From positions 62,001 through 126,000 of the forward strand of contig CANLUL010000003.1 in the NCBI GenBank assembly GCA_947494305.1: a DNA stretch of 64,000 nucleotides. Reading direction: 5' to 3'. Under the pieces are notes generated by a model that saw only the letters and a list, made by a program, of their open reading frames with translations, made no database searches and was not told the origin of the DNA. Below are positions 51,814 through 61,174 of this stretch, piece after piece. The first letter of the stretch is position 1, and the number at the start of each line of letters is the position of its first letter. The DNA is from an uncultured Sphingomonadaceae bacterium (lineage in GTDB: Bacteria > Pseudomonadota > Alphaproteobacteria > Sphingomonadales > Sphingomonadaceae). Position numbers and translations under genes: made by a program.

Positions 51814-52251
51814 CTAGACTGCAATGGCTTTCAACGCGGAACGCAACGCATTGGGAAGCGGGATGGGACGCCGCGTTTCGCGGTCGACATAAACATGGGT
51901 AAAGCTCCCTGCCGCAGAGGCTGATGTCTGGTCCCCTCGAAACAATCCGACACCATATGTGACACTGCTATTGCCAAGTCGGTCTACGCGAATGCGAGCC
52001 ATGACTTCGTCCGGAAAGGCAATGGGTGCGAAATAATCACAGCTCGTGTTGACGACCAACCCGATGATATCACCACCGGTGATATCAAGAGCGCCTTGCT
52101 CAACCAAGTAACGATTCACAGCGGTATCAAACCAGAAATAGTAGATGGCGTTGTTGACATGGCCATAGGGGTCATTGTCATTCCAACGGGTGGTGATGCG
52201 GGATCCTTCGCGATAATCACTTCGCACAGGCGGCTCACCACGCGGCATCAT
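51814..52251 (-). CDS. 4-hydroxybenzoyl-CoA thioesterase-like (hotdog) acyl-CoA thioesterase
   Basis: This 145-residue hotdog-fold protein has the 4HBT motif R-W-N-D-N-D-P-Y-G-H-V-N-N-A-I-Y near residue 24, containing the catalytic aspartate. A middle strand (V-V-N-T-S-C-D-Y-F-A-P-I) and a C-terminal F-T-H-V-Y-V-D segment follow. It should cleave a CoA thioester. It overlaps the end of the alcohol dehydrogenase gene by 17 bases on the same strand, so the two are co-transcribed and may act on one pathway. Confidence 0.85.
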   Translation of the reverse strand: MMPRGEPPVRSDYREGSRITTRWNDNDPYGHVNNAIYYFWFDTAVNRYLVEQGALDITGGDIIGLVVNTSCDYFAPIAFPDEVMARIRVDRLGNSSVTYGVGLFRGDQTSASAAGSFTHVYVDRETRRPIPLPNALRSALKAIAV

Positions 52252-53395
52252 ATATCTTTTGTGCGTCTACCAAGGACAGTTCTCTGGGATTGTTAACTAG
52301 AAGCCGGGTTTGCAACATTGCTGCTTCGGCTAGTTCAGGGGTGGCGTCTTTCGAGATTCCGATGTCCCGCAATTTTCGCGGAGCCTTTACGGAAACCGCT
52401 AATCCTTCCAAATAGTCAATAAAGGCCTGTGCTTTTGCTTCGGCACCATTTTCCAATCCCGTTAAAATATTCAAAGCACTCGCCAGTTCTGCATATAGCG
52501 GAGCAGCGGCCTCAAGATTGAACTGCATAACATAGGGCATGACCAGTGCATTGGAGAGGCCATGCGGTATATGATAGATACCGCCAAGTGGGTATGCCAG
52601 CGCGTGTATGGCGCCAACGGGGCTGTTGGCAAAGGCCTGTCCGGCCAACATCGAACCACGCAGCATTGCTTCCCGCGCTTCGATATTCGAACCATTGGAG
52701 CAGGCGGTCTCGATATTCGCTGTCAGCAGTTTAAGTGCTTCAATAGCCAACATGTCAGAAACCGGGTTCTTTGCATGTTGGCCGGTATAGGCTTCGATGG
52801 CGTGAACCATCGCATCGATACCCGTCGCTGCCGTAACTGGTGCAGGCAGTCCAATTGTCAACATGGGGTCAAGCAAAGCGACATCGGCGAAAAGATGCGG
52901 TGAGACGATGCCGGCTTTGGTTGTTTCGCCGGTGGTGATAATCGAAATAGCGGTTACTTCTGATCCAGTGCCTGAAGTCGTTGGAATTAATATGGTTGGC
53001 AGTCCCTTTTTGGCCAGTAGACCAACGCCATAAATATCGGGCAGTGGCTGCGCATTATCTATTGCCAGAGCCGCAACCACCTTTGCAGTGTCGAGCGAAC
53101 TGCCGCCCCCTAAGCCAATCACGATATCTGCTTCGGCTGATTTGGCCGCAGCAATGGCGTCTAGGACTATTGCCTCTGGAGGGTCGGCAATGACCGCATC
53201 GAAAATTGAAACTTCCAGACCTGCAGAGGTCAAAATTTCTGCTACTGGTGCTATTAAACCTGCAGCGATGATACCCTTATCAGTAACAATCATCGGTCTG
53301 GATGCGCGCAATGCCGAAATCTGTTCAGGCAATTGTGAGAGACACCCTTCGCCGAAATGCAGGATGGGTACGGTTTGAAAGCTAAAATTTTTCAT
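52235..53395 (-). CDS. Iron-containing alcohol dehydrogenase
   Basis: This 386-residue group III alcohol dehydrogenase has the nucleotide-binding G-L-G-G-G-S-S-L-D-T-A-K near residue 100, T-T-S-G-T-G-S-E-V-T, and metal-ligand segments D-A-M-V-H-A-I-E-A-Y and A-L-A-Y-P-L-G-G-I-Y-H-I-P-H-G. The aspartate and three histidines that hold the catalytic metal are all present. It oxidises or reduces an unidentified alcohol/aldehyde pair with NAD(P). The thioesterase gene overlaps its 3' end. Confidence 0.9.
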   Translation of the reverse strand: MKNFSFQTVPILHFGEGCLSQLPEQISALRASRPMIVTDKGIIAAGLIAPVAEILTSAGLEVSIFDAVIADPPEAIVLDAIAAAKSAEADIVIGLGGGSSLDTAKVVAALAIDNAQPLPDIYGVGLLAKKGLPTILIPTTSGTGSEVTAISIITTGETTKAGIVSPHLFADVALLDPMLTIGLPAPVTAATGIDAMVHAIEAYTGQHAKNPVSDMLAIEALKLLTANIETACSNGSNIEAREAMLRGSMLAGQAFANSPVGAIHALAYPLGGIYHIPHGLSNALVMPYVMQFNLEAAAPLYAELASALNILTGLENGAEAKAQAFIDYLEGLAVSVKAPRKLRDIGISKDATPELAEAAMLQTRLLVNNPRELSLVDAQKIYDAAW

Positions 53396-53443
53396 AGGCT
53401 CGTCTTTGCATCAAAGCCCGCTCGTCGCAACCATCGGCATAAC

Positions 53444-53470
53444 AAAAAAGGGGCCGGTAAAACCGGCCCC
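53444..53470 (-). terminator. Intrinsic terminator of the large TonB-dependent receptor gene
   Basis: On the minus strand GGGGCCGGT and ACCGGCCCC form a perfect 9-bp stem with a three-base loop, followed by six U residues (A run 53444-53449 on the plus strand). It ends the receptor transcript before the alcohol dehydrogenase gene. Confidence 0.9.
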
Positions 53471-53511
53471 TCATTGCTGGGTGACGAATGCCCCCAAAAT
53501 TCCAATTCAAC

Positions 53512-56118
53512 CTAGAACTTGCCGCGAAGCGTCAGGCCGAACATGCGTGGTTCTTGAACGAAGGCCGACCGTGAACCGGAACGCAGCACAGTGTTGAACG
53601 TAACACCGCGCGTAATTTCGTTGGTCAGGTTGGTTACCCAAGCTTCGATACCCCATGCATCGTCGATATCAGCGATACCAGCACGCATGTTGATTTTGAT
53701 GTTGCCATCTTGGACATCAAATGGGTTCAGAGCCGCCGCATCCACCGCTGCCTGAACATCACCGCCAAAATTGTTGGCGATAACTGTTCCGCTTGGCACA
53801 ACAACAGCTTGTGTTGAAGTCCGGCGATCGCTCTCCATACGGACCTGAGCGTTGACAAAGAACTTCATGCTATCACCAAGATCACGGTCATAAGTAGCAC
53901 CCAAGATGCTAACCCAGCTAGGAGCATTTGTGAGAGAATTTCCACACAGAGCCAGAACATTGGCAGAAGTTTGCGTGCCTGCACAGTTCGTAGGATAACG
54001 AGCATCCGTGTAGGTCAAACCGGCGTTAACCGTGATGTTCTCGCTTGGCCGAATGACTGTTTCCAGCTCAACACCCGTTGATTTCGCAACCGGAACGTTA
54101 AAGGTGGTGAATTGAGCTCCAGTGAATTCCAGAACTTGGAAGTTCGAAAATTCCTCATGGAAACCAGCAACATTCAAAGTAACGGCGTTGTCCAGGAACT
54201 TGGCTTTCAAACCAACTTCATAGGCGTCCACTTCTTCCGAAAGGAAGCGTGGGTCAGCACCACCAGCAGCAGCCGTTGAATCGAGGTTGAAACCGCCTGA
54301 TTTGTAGCCGTGCGTGAAGCTTGCATAGATCGTTACCGGATCAGCAAACTCATAGCTGACTTTACCGGTGTAGATCAGCTCTTCATCACTGAAGTCAGCG
54401 TCAAACGGACGTGGTAAAGGAAATGCTATCGCATCACTGCCGATGGCCGGTGCGGTAAATGCAAAACAACCTAGCGCTGCAACGGTGTTCGCGAGAGGAG
54501 CAGGAACGTTACCGGCGCCAACTTGACCCAATGTTGGGAGACAGAGGTTGTTGTTGATACCCGGTTGAGTAAACGAACCATCTTTACTTTCGTCAGAATA
54601 GCGAAGTCCTACAGTAAACTTAAGGCCGTCCAAAACTTCCAATGTATTGTGCGTAAAGATCGACCAGCTTTTACTGCTTTGCGTATAAGCATTTGCGGTC
54701 TGCACAGTGGATGGATCAACACCCGTCAGGTTTTGCAATGGTGTTGCGCCAAGGAAAGTGGCACCACCGGCATATAGAGCGTTGGTTGGATCAAGTGTTC
54801 CGCCCGCGGTCGCGCCAGCTAGCAATGCACCAACTAAACGGTCATAATCCGCACCGAGACCAAAGTTGGCTGTCTGGCTGATATCCTCATCAGAGTAGTA
54901 GCCACCAACAAGCCAATTCAATGAGCCGCCAAGCGCTTCACCTTGAACCCGCAGTTCGTGTGTCATTGTGTCAATGGCGGTTCCTCCACCGAATCCGAAA
55001 TCAGGAATGACATTGAACACATCGATACCGGTAAAGTCAGAATCGTAAGATTCACTAGCACGGAATTCCCGGTATGAACCGATGTAGATCACATCAGCGC
55101 TATCACTGATTGGGAATTCAACTTCTGCAGTGATGCCCCATTGATCATTGCTGTTGCTTGATAGAAAATTCTCCGTTGCAACACGATCATCCACTGCTTG
55201 CTGGGCAGCGCCGGTGTCAAATGCAGTATTGGAGGCAAATGGAGCAGCTTGGCCGCCACGTGCGCCAAGTCCTACGGCATTGAAAATTCCACCAAGTTCG
55301 AGGCCCGAACGCTGAACTTCAACCGCGCTACAGCAGCTTGCTGTGCTCTTGGAATAGTCTGCAATCAAACGCGCTTTGACACCGCTATCACTTTCAAAGC
55401 CAAGTTGGCCACGAATGAGATACTGATCGGTAGTGTTGGATTCGCCGAGCTGTGTGCCAGTCGCGTTAAGAACGTCTACGAAACCATCACGCTTGCGATA
55501 AGCACCGGTTACACGAAGAGCCAATGTGTCTTCAATGAGTGGTGCGTTAATCGCGCCTTGCACACTAATATGGTCAAAGTTACCATAGGTTGCGTTTACA
55601 AAGCCGCCGAACTCGTTGAGATCTGGACGCTTGTTGGTAATGTTCAGAGCACCAGCCGAAGTGTTGCGACCGAATAGAGTGCCTTGCGGACCGCGCAGAA
55701 CTTCCACACGTTCAACGTCAACAAACTCACCAAGAGCAACACCTGGGCGTGATTGATAAGCGCCGTCAACGAAAATACCGACAGCGGATTCAAATCCGAT
55801 GTTGTTGGAAGTCGTACCGACACCGCGAATACGAAGAACTACGGTTCCCGATGCGGTTTGTGCATTGGAGGTTGAGAAGCTTGGTGAAACGCTGCCAATA
55901 TTCTGGACGTTTACCACACCCTGTTGTTCCAGCTGAACCGGGCTAACCGCGGTCACAGCAATTGGAATATCCTGGACATCTTCGGCGCGGCGGGTTGCGG
56001 TCACGATGATGACATTGTCATCTACGTTCTCTGCACCATCCTGGTCCTGGGCAAAGGCGGGGGTTGCCATTGCGGTGCTGCACATCGCAGCCATGAGTAC
56101 TTTATTCAAAACTCGCAT
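53512..56118 (-). CDS. TonB-dependent receptor (large)
   Basis: The ATG at 56118 with a GGGAGA site gives an 868-residue receptor; the frame opens 7 residues further upstream without a site. It has a signal peptide ending A-F-A-Q, a TonB box-like N-V-I-I-V-T-A-T-R-R, a plug domain with V-F-V-D-G and V-E-V-L-R-G-P-Q-G-T-L-F-G-R-N-T-S-A-G, and a long barrel ending L-R-G-K-F. Sphingomonad receptors of this type take up varied organic molecules. It is divergent from a DUF3604 lipoprotein with about 220 bases between start codons, and shared control is plausible. The ligand is unknown. Confidence 0.92.
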   Translation of the reverse strand: MRVLNKVLMAAMCSTAMATPAFAQDQDGAENVDDNVIIVTATRRAEDVQDIPIAVTAVSPVQLEQQGVVNVQNIGSVSPSFSTSNAQTASGTVVLRIRGVGTTSNNIGFESAVGIFVDGAYQSRPGVALGEFVDVERVEVLRGPQGTLFGRNTSAGALNITNKRPDLNEFGGFVNATYGNFDHISVQGAINAPLIEDTLALRVTGAYRKRDGFVDVLNATGTQLGESNTTDQYLIRGQLGFESDSGVKARLIADYSKSTASCCSAVEVQRSGLELGGIFNAVGLGARGGQAAPFASNTAFDTGAAQQAVDDRVATENFLSSNSNDQWGITAEVEFPISDSADVIYIGSYREFRASESYDSDFTGIDVFNVIPDFGFGGGTAIDTMTHELRVQGEALGGSLNWLVGGYYSDEDISQTANFGLGADYDRLVGALLAGATAGGTLDPTNALYAGGATFLGATPLQNLTGVDPSTVQTANAYTQSSKSWSIFTHNTLEVLDGLKFTVGLRYSDESKDGSFTQPGINNNLCLPTLGQVGAGNVPAPLANTVAALGCFAFTAPAIGSDAIAFPLPRPFDADFSDEELIYTGKVSYEFADPVTIYASFTHGYKSGGFNLDSTAAAGGADPRFLSEEVDAYEVGLKAKFLDNAVTLNVAGFHEEFSNFQVLEFTGAQFTTFNVPVAKSTGVELETVIRPSENITVNAGLTYTDARYPTNCAGTQTSANVLALCGNSLTNAPSWVSILGATYDRDLGDSMKFFVNAQVRMESDRRTSTQAVVVPSGTVIANNFGGDVQAAVDAAALNPFDVQDGNIKINMRAGIADIDDAWGIEAWVTNLTNEITRGVTFNTVLRSGSRSAFVQEPRMFGLTLRGKF

Positions 56119-56338
56119 TAATATTCTCCCGTTGAACAATCCACCGTGCGCTTGATTTAAGGGGGTAGGGTGCGCTTCACCGATGGGTCGCTTGCGTCAG
56201 TCACGCAAATCCGCCATTAAATCAAGTTGCGAAACGGAACTATTGCCGATTCTGAAATTGATGTGGCATTTATGTGACAAGGGTTTTTGCCAAAGATGAG
56301 GGAAATTAGGTCAGATGATCAGTAGGAGAGATGCAAAA

Positions 56339-58255
56339 ATGACACGCAATTTATTGGTATGTGTTGCACTTGGCGCTTTAGTGGCAGGATGTACGGCTAT
56401 TGATGACGGCAACACCAGTGACGATTCGGAAATACTGGCTCCCGGAGAATCTTCAGCAGAAGGCGCCAATCCGAATAGAAACGTCTATTTCGGCGACTTG
56501 CATATCCATACGCGCAATAGTTTTGATGCGTATATATTCAATGTGCGCACCACGCCGGATGATGCGTATAAATTTGGACTTGGTGAAACGGTCAAGCATC
56601 CGGCCGGATATGATCTCAAATTAGAAGGCCCACCGCTCGACTTTATGGCTGTGACCGATCATGCTGCCTATTTGGGGCACCTTCCAGCAATGGACACAGA
56701 AGGCACAGAATTGTCTAAACTGGATATGGCCAAAGATATGTTCAGCGATGACAATGACAAAATTCTGGCGGCTTTTCAGTTGATTGGTGGCTCAATCCGT
56801 AATGGGGTTAAGATTGAAGAAGCCTTTGATCCGAAAGTAACAGCCAGCGTCTGGAAAGACACCATCGATGCGGCAGACAAATATTACAAGCCCGGTAAAT
56901 TTACAACTTTCGCTGCCTATGAATATACAGCTGTACGTGTAACGCGCGGCGAAGAAGGCGGTTTTGCTGGGGGTAATCTCCATCGCAATGTTGTGTTTAG
57001 AGGCAGTGCGCCGGACATGCCATTCTCTACGCTAGATTCAACCAATCCCGAAGATTTGTGGACATGGATGGATGAACAACGTGAAGCGGGCAATGAATCT
57101 CTAGCCATGCCGCACAATAGCAACGTTTCGGATGGCGAGATGTTTAAGATGGAGACTTATGACGGCGCTCCTTTGACCAAGGAATATGCCGAACAACGCA
57201 TGCGCAACGAACCGATTGTCGAAATGACGCAGGTAAAGGGCACATCGGAAACCCATCCATCGCTGTCCCCCAACGATGAATGGGCCGATTTTGGCATTTA
57301 TGACAAATTGCTGTCTTCGCCTGTGGCTTCAAAAACCGATACCGGAGACTATGTCCGGCAGGCACTGGCCAATGGTGTAAAGTTGATGGAAACCATCGGC
57401 GTCAATCCTTTTGCGTTCGGCCTGATCGGCTCTAGCGACACGCATGTTGTTGGCGGCTCTTTTGATGAGAAAAATTTCTGGTCCAAAGTCGGTATATTGG
57501 ATGCTTCACCTGAGCAACGCGGTTCTGTTCCGCCGGGCGGTGCTAAAACCTGGGAAGGTGTAAAGCTTGATCCCAATGCCGATCTCTGGTTCTCTCGTTG
57601 GGGTGCATCCGGTTTTGCTGCTGTCTGGGCTGAAGAGAATACTCGTGAAAGTATTTTTGATGCGATGCGGCGCAAGGAAACCTATGCAACCACCGGTACG
57701 CGGCTGAAAGTGCGGTTCTTTGGCGGCTTTGGATTTAATGAAGCCATGCTTGATGATCCAGAGATGGTTTCCAAGGCTTATGCCAATGGCGTGCCGATGG
57801 GTGGCGACTTGATTGGTAATGGCGAGGCGCCAAGTTTCCTAGTTTGGGCATTGCGCGATCCAATGAGCGCACCGCTGCAACGATTGCAAGTCGTGAAGGT
57901 CTGGGTTGAAGGTGGCCAAACCAAAGAAAAATTGTTCGATGTCGCTTGTAGCGATGGCGGAACAGTGGATCCCGCAACAGGCCGTTGCCCGGACAATGGT
58001 GCCAAAGTGGATTTGAGCAATTGTGCAATTTCGCAAGACAAAGGCGCGCCGGAACTCAAAACCATGTGGACAGATCCAGAGTATAAATCCGATCAGCGGG
58101 CGTCCTACTACGTTCGTGTGCTGGAAAACCCAGTATGTCGCTGGTCAACTTGGGATGCTCTGCGCGCTAATGTACCGCCTAACCCCAAGCTGCCCAAGAC
58201 GATCCAGGAACGCGCATGGACATCGCCGATCTGGTTGGCGCCAAGCGAAGCTTGA
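56339..58255 (+). CDS. DUF3604 lipoprotein (PHP-like metal-dependent hydrolase)
   Basis: The ATG at 56339 after AGGAGAG gives a 638-residue protein with lipobox L-V-A-G-C (C18). The DUF3604 body starts with V-Y-F-G-D-L-H-I-H-T, an H-x-H metal-binding pattern like PHP phosphoesterases. It continues with A-V-T-D-H-A-A-Y-L-G-H, A-M-P-H-N-S-N, and I-G-S-S-D-T-H, all possible metal ligands. The reaction is not established. It is followed by a parvulin-type isomerase gene after 26 bases and lies opposite a TonB-dependent receptor. Confidence 0.85.
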   Translation: MTRNLLVCVALGALVAGCTAIDDGNTSDDSEILAPGESSAEGANPNRNVYFGDLHIHTRNSFDAYIFNVRTTPDDAYKFGLGETVKHPAGYDLKLEGPPLDFMAVTDHAAYLGHLPAMDTEGTELSKLDMAKDMFSDDNDKILAAFQLIGGSIRNGVKIEEAFDPKVTASVWKDTIDAADKYYKPGKFTTFAAYEYTAVRVTRGEEGGFAGGNLHRNVVFRGSAPDMPFSTLDSTNPEDLWTWMDEQREAGNESLAMPHNSNVSDGEMFKMETYDGAPLTKEYAEQRMRNEPIVEMTQVKGTSETHPSLSPNDEWADFGIYDKLLSSPVASKTDTGDYVRQALANGVKLMETIGVNPFAFGLIGSSDTHVVGGSFDEKNFWSKVGILDASPEQRGSVPPGGAKTWEGVKLDPNADLWFSRWGASGFAAVWAEENTRESIFDAMRRKETYATTGTRLKVRFFGGFGFNEAMLDDPEMVSKAYANGVPMGGDLIGNGEAPSFLVWALRDPMSAPLQRLQVVKVWVEGGQTKEKLFDVACSDGGTVDPATGRCPDNGAKVDLSNCAISQDKGAPELKTMWTDPEYKSDQRASYYVRVLENPVCRWSTWDALRANVPPNPKLPKTIQERAWTSPIWLAPSEA

Positions 58256-58281
58256 TGCGCGCTGTCTGAAAGGCTGGAAAA

Positions 58282-59118
58282 GTGAAAAAGTTGCTGCGTG
58301 AGCCGTTGGTGCATTTTCTCGCCGTTGGATTTCTTGTTTTCTTTGCGAACTATTTTTGGACTGGCGGCCAGAGTGTGGATGATCAGACAATCGCGGTGAG
58401 CGATTCTGTTCTGGCGCGTCTGGATGATTCATGGATCAGAACAACGGGCCGGAAACCGTCTGCGGAAGATCGCAATGGTTTGATTGCCCAATATGTTCAG
58501 GAAGAAGCCTTGGCCAGGGAAGCACAGCGACTGGGTTTGGCGGAAGGCGATGAGATTATCAAACGTCGCCTCGCGCAAAAAATGCGCTTCATGGTCGACC
58601 GCGAGGAAGCCGTCGATGAACCCTCTGACAGCGAACTGGAAACGTGGTTTGCGGAGAATCGGGACAAATTCAACATTGCCGAACGCCGCAGCTTTAATCA
58701 TGTCTATTTTAGTCCTGAGCAACACGGGGATGGTCTGGAAGGCAAAGCTTCTGCTGCCCTGTTGGAACTGCAAAGAGGTACCAATTGGCAATCACTAGGT
58801 GATCCGTTCATGCAAAAACGAACCTATGTTACCGTGCCGCAAGGGGAAGTGACGAGAGCCTTTGGGCCTGATTTCGCACAAGCGATTTTTGCATTACCAA
58901 AAGGTCAATGGAGCAAACCTATCGGGTCGGCATTCGGCTTGCATCTGGTTCGAATCGAAGCGGTGGATCAGGCCGCACAGGCAGATTTTTCTGCAAATCG
59001 CGACCGTATCCGCGACGCCTATATGGAGACCATGGCAGAAACGGAGCGGCAGGAAGAAATCGAGCGGATCGTTGGTCGATATGACGTTGTGGTGAGCAAT
59101 CCGGAATCTGGAAAATAG
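58282..59118 (+). CDS. Periplasmic parvulin-type peptidyl-prolyl isomerase (PpiC/SurA-like)
   Basis: This 278-residue protein has an N-terminal membrane anchor (about 9-26), a helical chaperone-like region (about 50-115) and a rotamase domain (about 120-240). The domain includes [31 protein letters not shown]. It probably helps fold exported proteins at the periplasmic face. As I recall, this isomerase type commonly follows DUF3604 genes, often with a HupE/UreJ-like gene, which is absent here. Confidence 0.82.
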   Translation: MKKLLREPLVHFLAVGFLVFFANYFWTGGQSVDDQTIAVSDSVLARLDDSWIRTTGRKPSAEDRNGLIAQYVQEEALAREAQRLGLAEGDEIIKRRLAQKMRFMVDREEAVDEPSDSELETWFAENRDKFNIAERRSFNHVYFSPEQHGDGLEGKASAALLELQRGTNWQSLGDPFMQKRTYVTVPQGEVTRAFGPDFAQAIFALPKGQWSKPIGSAFGLHLVRIEAVDQAAQADFSANRDRIRDAYMETMAETERQEEIERIVGRYDVVVSNPESGK

Positions 59119-59185
59119 TTACTTTGCCTCTAGTCTGCCCAGACCAGCGCCGCTAAGAAGCTCGCAACAACAAACAGGACTCTTT

Positions 59186-59872
59186 ATGCCTCAACTAGTA
59201 CTTCTGCGTCACGGCCAATCACAATGGAATCTGGAAAATCGCTTCACCGGCTGGTGGGATGTCGACGTCACTGAAAAAGGTGTTGAGGAAGCGCGAGCGG
59301 CCGGTCGGCTGATGAAGGAAAAGGGCGTCGAATCAGATCTTTGTTTTACGTCTCTTCAGTCGCGGGCGATTAAAACGCTCAATCTGGCACTCGAAGAAAT
59401 GGACCGGTTGTGGCTTCCGGTTGAGAAAAACTATCGGTTGAACGAACGGCACTATGGCGGATTAACCGGGCTCAATAAGCAAGAGACTCGCGACAAGCAC
59501 GGTGATGAACAGGTCCATATCTGGCGGCGTTCCTTCGATACTCCGCCGCCGCCTATGGCCGCTGATAGTGAATATCAGATGACCTCCGATCCGCGTTACA
59601 AGGGCATTGAAGTGCCAGCAACTGAAAGTCTGAAAGACACGATTGCCCGGGTATTGCCCTATTGGAAAAGCCGAATCGCACCGGAGCTGCAAAATGGCAA
59701 ACGCGTGCTGATCTCGGCTCACGGAAACAGTTTACGTGCGTTGGTTAAGCATCTGTCCAATATCGCTGATGATGAAATCACCAGCCTAGAAATTCCGACA
59801 GGCCAGCCGATCATTTACGAACTCGATGATGATTTGAACGAGGTGGAACGCTATTATTTGTCCGAGCGTTAA
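59186..59872 (+). CDS. gpmA: 2,3-bisphosphoglycerate-dependent phosphoglycerate mutase
   Basis: This 228-residue glycolytic enzyme interconverts 3- and 2-phosphoglycerate. The phosphohistidine motif [10 protein letters not shown] is at the N terminus, [11 protein letters not shown] near 90, and the second catalytic histidine in S-A-H-G-N-S-L-R near 180. Length is that of the dPGM family. It stands alone, convergent with the GGDEF gene. Confidence 0.94.
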   Translation: MPQLVLLRHGQSQWNLENRFTGWWDVDVTEKGVEEARAAGRLMKEKGVESDLCFTSLQSRAIKTLNLALEEMDRLWLPVEKNYRLNERHYGGLTGLNKQETRDKHGDEQVHIWRRSFDTPPPPMAADSEYQMTSDPRYKGIEVPATESLKDTIARVLPYWKSRIAPELQNGKRVLISAHGNSLRALVKHLSNIADDEITSLEIPTGQPIIYELDDDLNEVERYYLSER

Positions 59873-59884
59873 CGCGAAAGCGGA

Positions 59885-60463
59885 CTAACTTGCCTTTCTT
59901 TTTTCCCGGTACATAGCCGCATCTGCGCGGGACAAGAGGTCCTCTACATTATCCTGTGGTCCGACAAAGCAATGGCCAATGGCTGCGCTAAGGTTTAAGC
60001 ATTGCTGGCCAAATTTTATGTCGGCACCTTGGATCAGGTTCAGCAAGGAGGCAACTTTTTGCTCCAATTGCACGGGTTCTATGTTGTCGAGCAGAACGGC
60101 AAATTCGTCACCGCCAATGCGCGCAACCATGTCGGAGACACGGACATTATCGCTCAATATTGTCGCTAGGCTGGTCAGCAGCAAGTCACCCGCCTGATGG
60201 CCATGTCGATCATTGACTTGTTTTAGGCCATCGACGTCGAGAAACAGCAACGCAGTCTGATCACCATAGCGCTGGCAGCGTGAAATCCGGACTTTCAGAC
60301 CTTCCATAAAAAAGCGGCGATTGGCTAGACCCGTAAGGACATCGTGGTGAGCGCGGTTTTCCATCTCGCGCAATTGCTCTTTTAGGCGTGTATTTTCCTG
60401 CAACAACACGCCACAGCGGTCGCAATCCGTTTTTGCGGAAGATTCAGAGTTATTGTGCCCCAT
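59885..60463 (-). CDS. GGDEF diguanylate cyclase, minimal soluble form
   Basis: This 192-residue protein has no membrane segment. A C-x-x-C pair in D-C-D-R-C-G (about 14-17) and a short coiled coil (about 20-40) precede the GGDEF domain. The domain shows D-V-D-G-L-K-Q-V-N-D-R-H-G and an intact R-I-G-G-D-E-F active site, with an R-V-S-D inhibitory-site motif five residues before it. It should make c-di-GMP with product inhibition. The cysteine pair might sense redox or bind a metal ion (inference). Confidence 0.88.
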   Translation of the reverse strand: MGHNNSESSAKTDCDRCGVLLQENTRLKEQLREMENRAHHDVLTGLANRRFFMEGLKVRISRCQRYGDQTALLFLDVDGLKQVNDRHGHQAGDLLLTSLATILSDNVRVSDMVARIGGDEFAVLLDNIEPVQLEQKVASLLNLIQGADIKFGQQCLNLSAAIGHCFVGPQDNVEDLLSRADAAMYREKRKAS

Positions 60464-60677
60464 AGTCTTTCGTGTCCCCCAACACGGCTGATCTAACTGG
60501 TGAAAATAGTAGGTTGGCGCTTTCTATTTCGCCGACCAATTAGCGTATTTCGTTGATAAAGCAAGATTTTGATCGTGCCTTGCAATACATCAAACACCTG
60601 ATCGGTGAGTGATGCATTGCGCCCTCCCTGATTCGAAGCTAGGAGGTTTTGCTTCCGCGATAACATTCAGGTGAAAC

Positions 60678-61166
60678 ATGGCCGAAGCGCCTCCAAAAAT
60701 TGGAATCATTATGGGCAGTCAATCCGACTGGCCGGTTATGCAATTAGGCAGCGAGATATTGGACACGCTCGGTATTGCGCACGAGGTTAAAATCGTATCG
60801 GCCCATCGCACACCGGATCGCCTTTATGAGTATGCAAAATCGGCCGCCGACAAGGGCCTAAAAGCCATTATCGCTGGTGCCGGCGGGGCGGCGCACCTTC
60901 CCGGCATGGCCGCGTCCATGACCCGTATTCCGGTGCTTGGCGTTCCTATCCAGTCCAAGGCTCTCAATGGTATCGACAGTTTGTTGTCGATTGCGCAAAT
61001 GCCTGCCGGTGTTCCGGTTGGAACCCTTGCAATTGGTGAAGCCGGCGCCAAAAATGCTGCGCTTTTGGCCGCCGCGATAGTCGCAAACGAAGACCATGCG
61101 GTAGCAGATAAACTAGATGCCTGGCGCGCCGCTCAAAGCGCAGCGGTGGCGGAACAGCCGAAATAG
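60678..61166 (+). CDS. purE: N5-carboxyaminoimidazole ribonucleotide mutase
   Basis: This 162-residue class I PurE moves the carboxyl group of N5-CAIR to C4 in purine synthesis. Landmarks are [13 protein letters not shown] near residue 10, V-S-A-H-R-T-P-D-R, and [11 protein letters not shown]. It is followed after a few bases by purK, which makes its substrate, so they form an operon. The 214-base gap upstream holds no gene; a loose GGTTGGCG/CGCCGACC-type inverted repeat near 60512-60537 is the only structure seen. Confidence 0.95.
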   Translation: MAEAPPKIGIIMGSQSDWPVMQLGSEILDTLGIAHEVKIVSAHRTPDRLYEYAKSAADKGLKAIIAGAGGAAHLPGMAASMTRIPVLGVPIQSKALNGIDSLLSIAQMPAGVPVGTLAIGEAGAKNAALLAAAIVANEDHAVADKLDAWRAAQSAAVAEQPK

Positions 61167-61174
61167 TCTTGATC

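Noticed and set aside
53406-53597. 63-codon plus-strand frame across the terminator
   Set aside because: It spans a clear terminator and the 3' end of the receptor gene; no supporting ribosome site.
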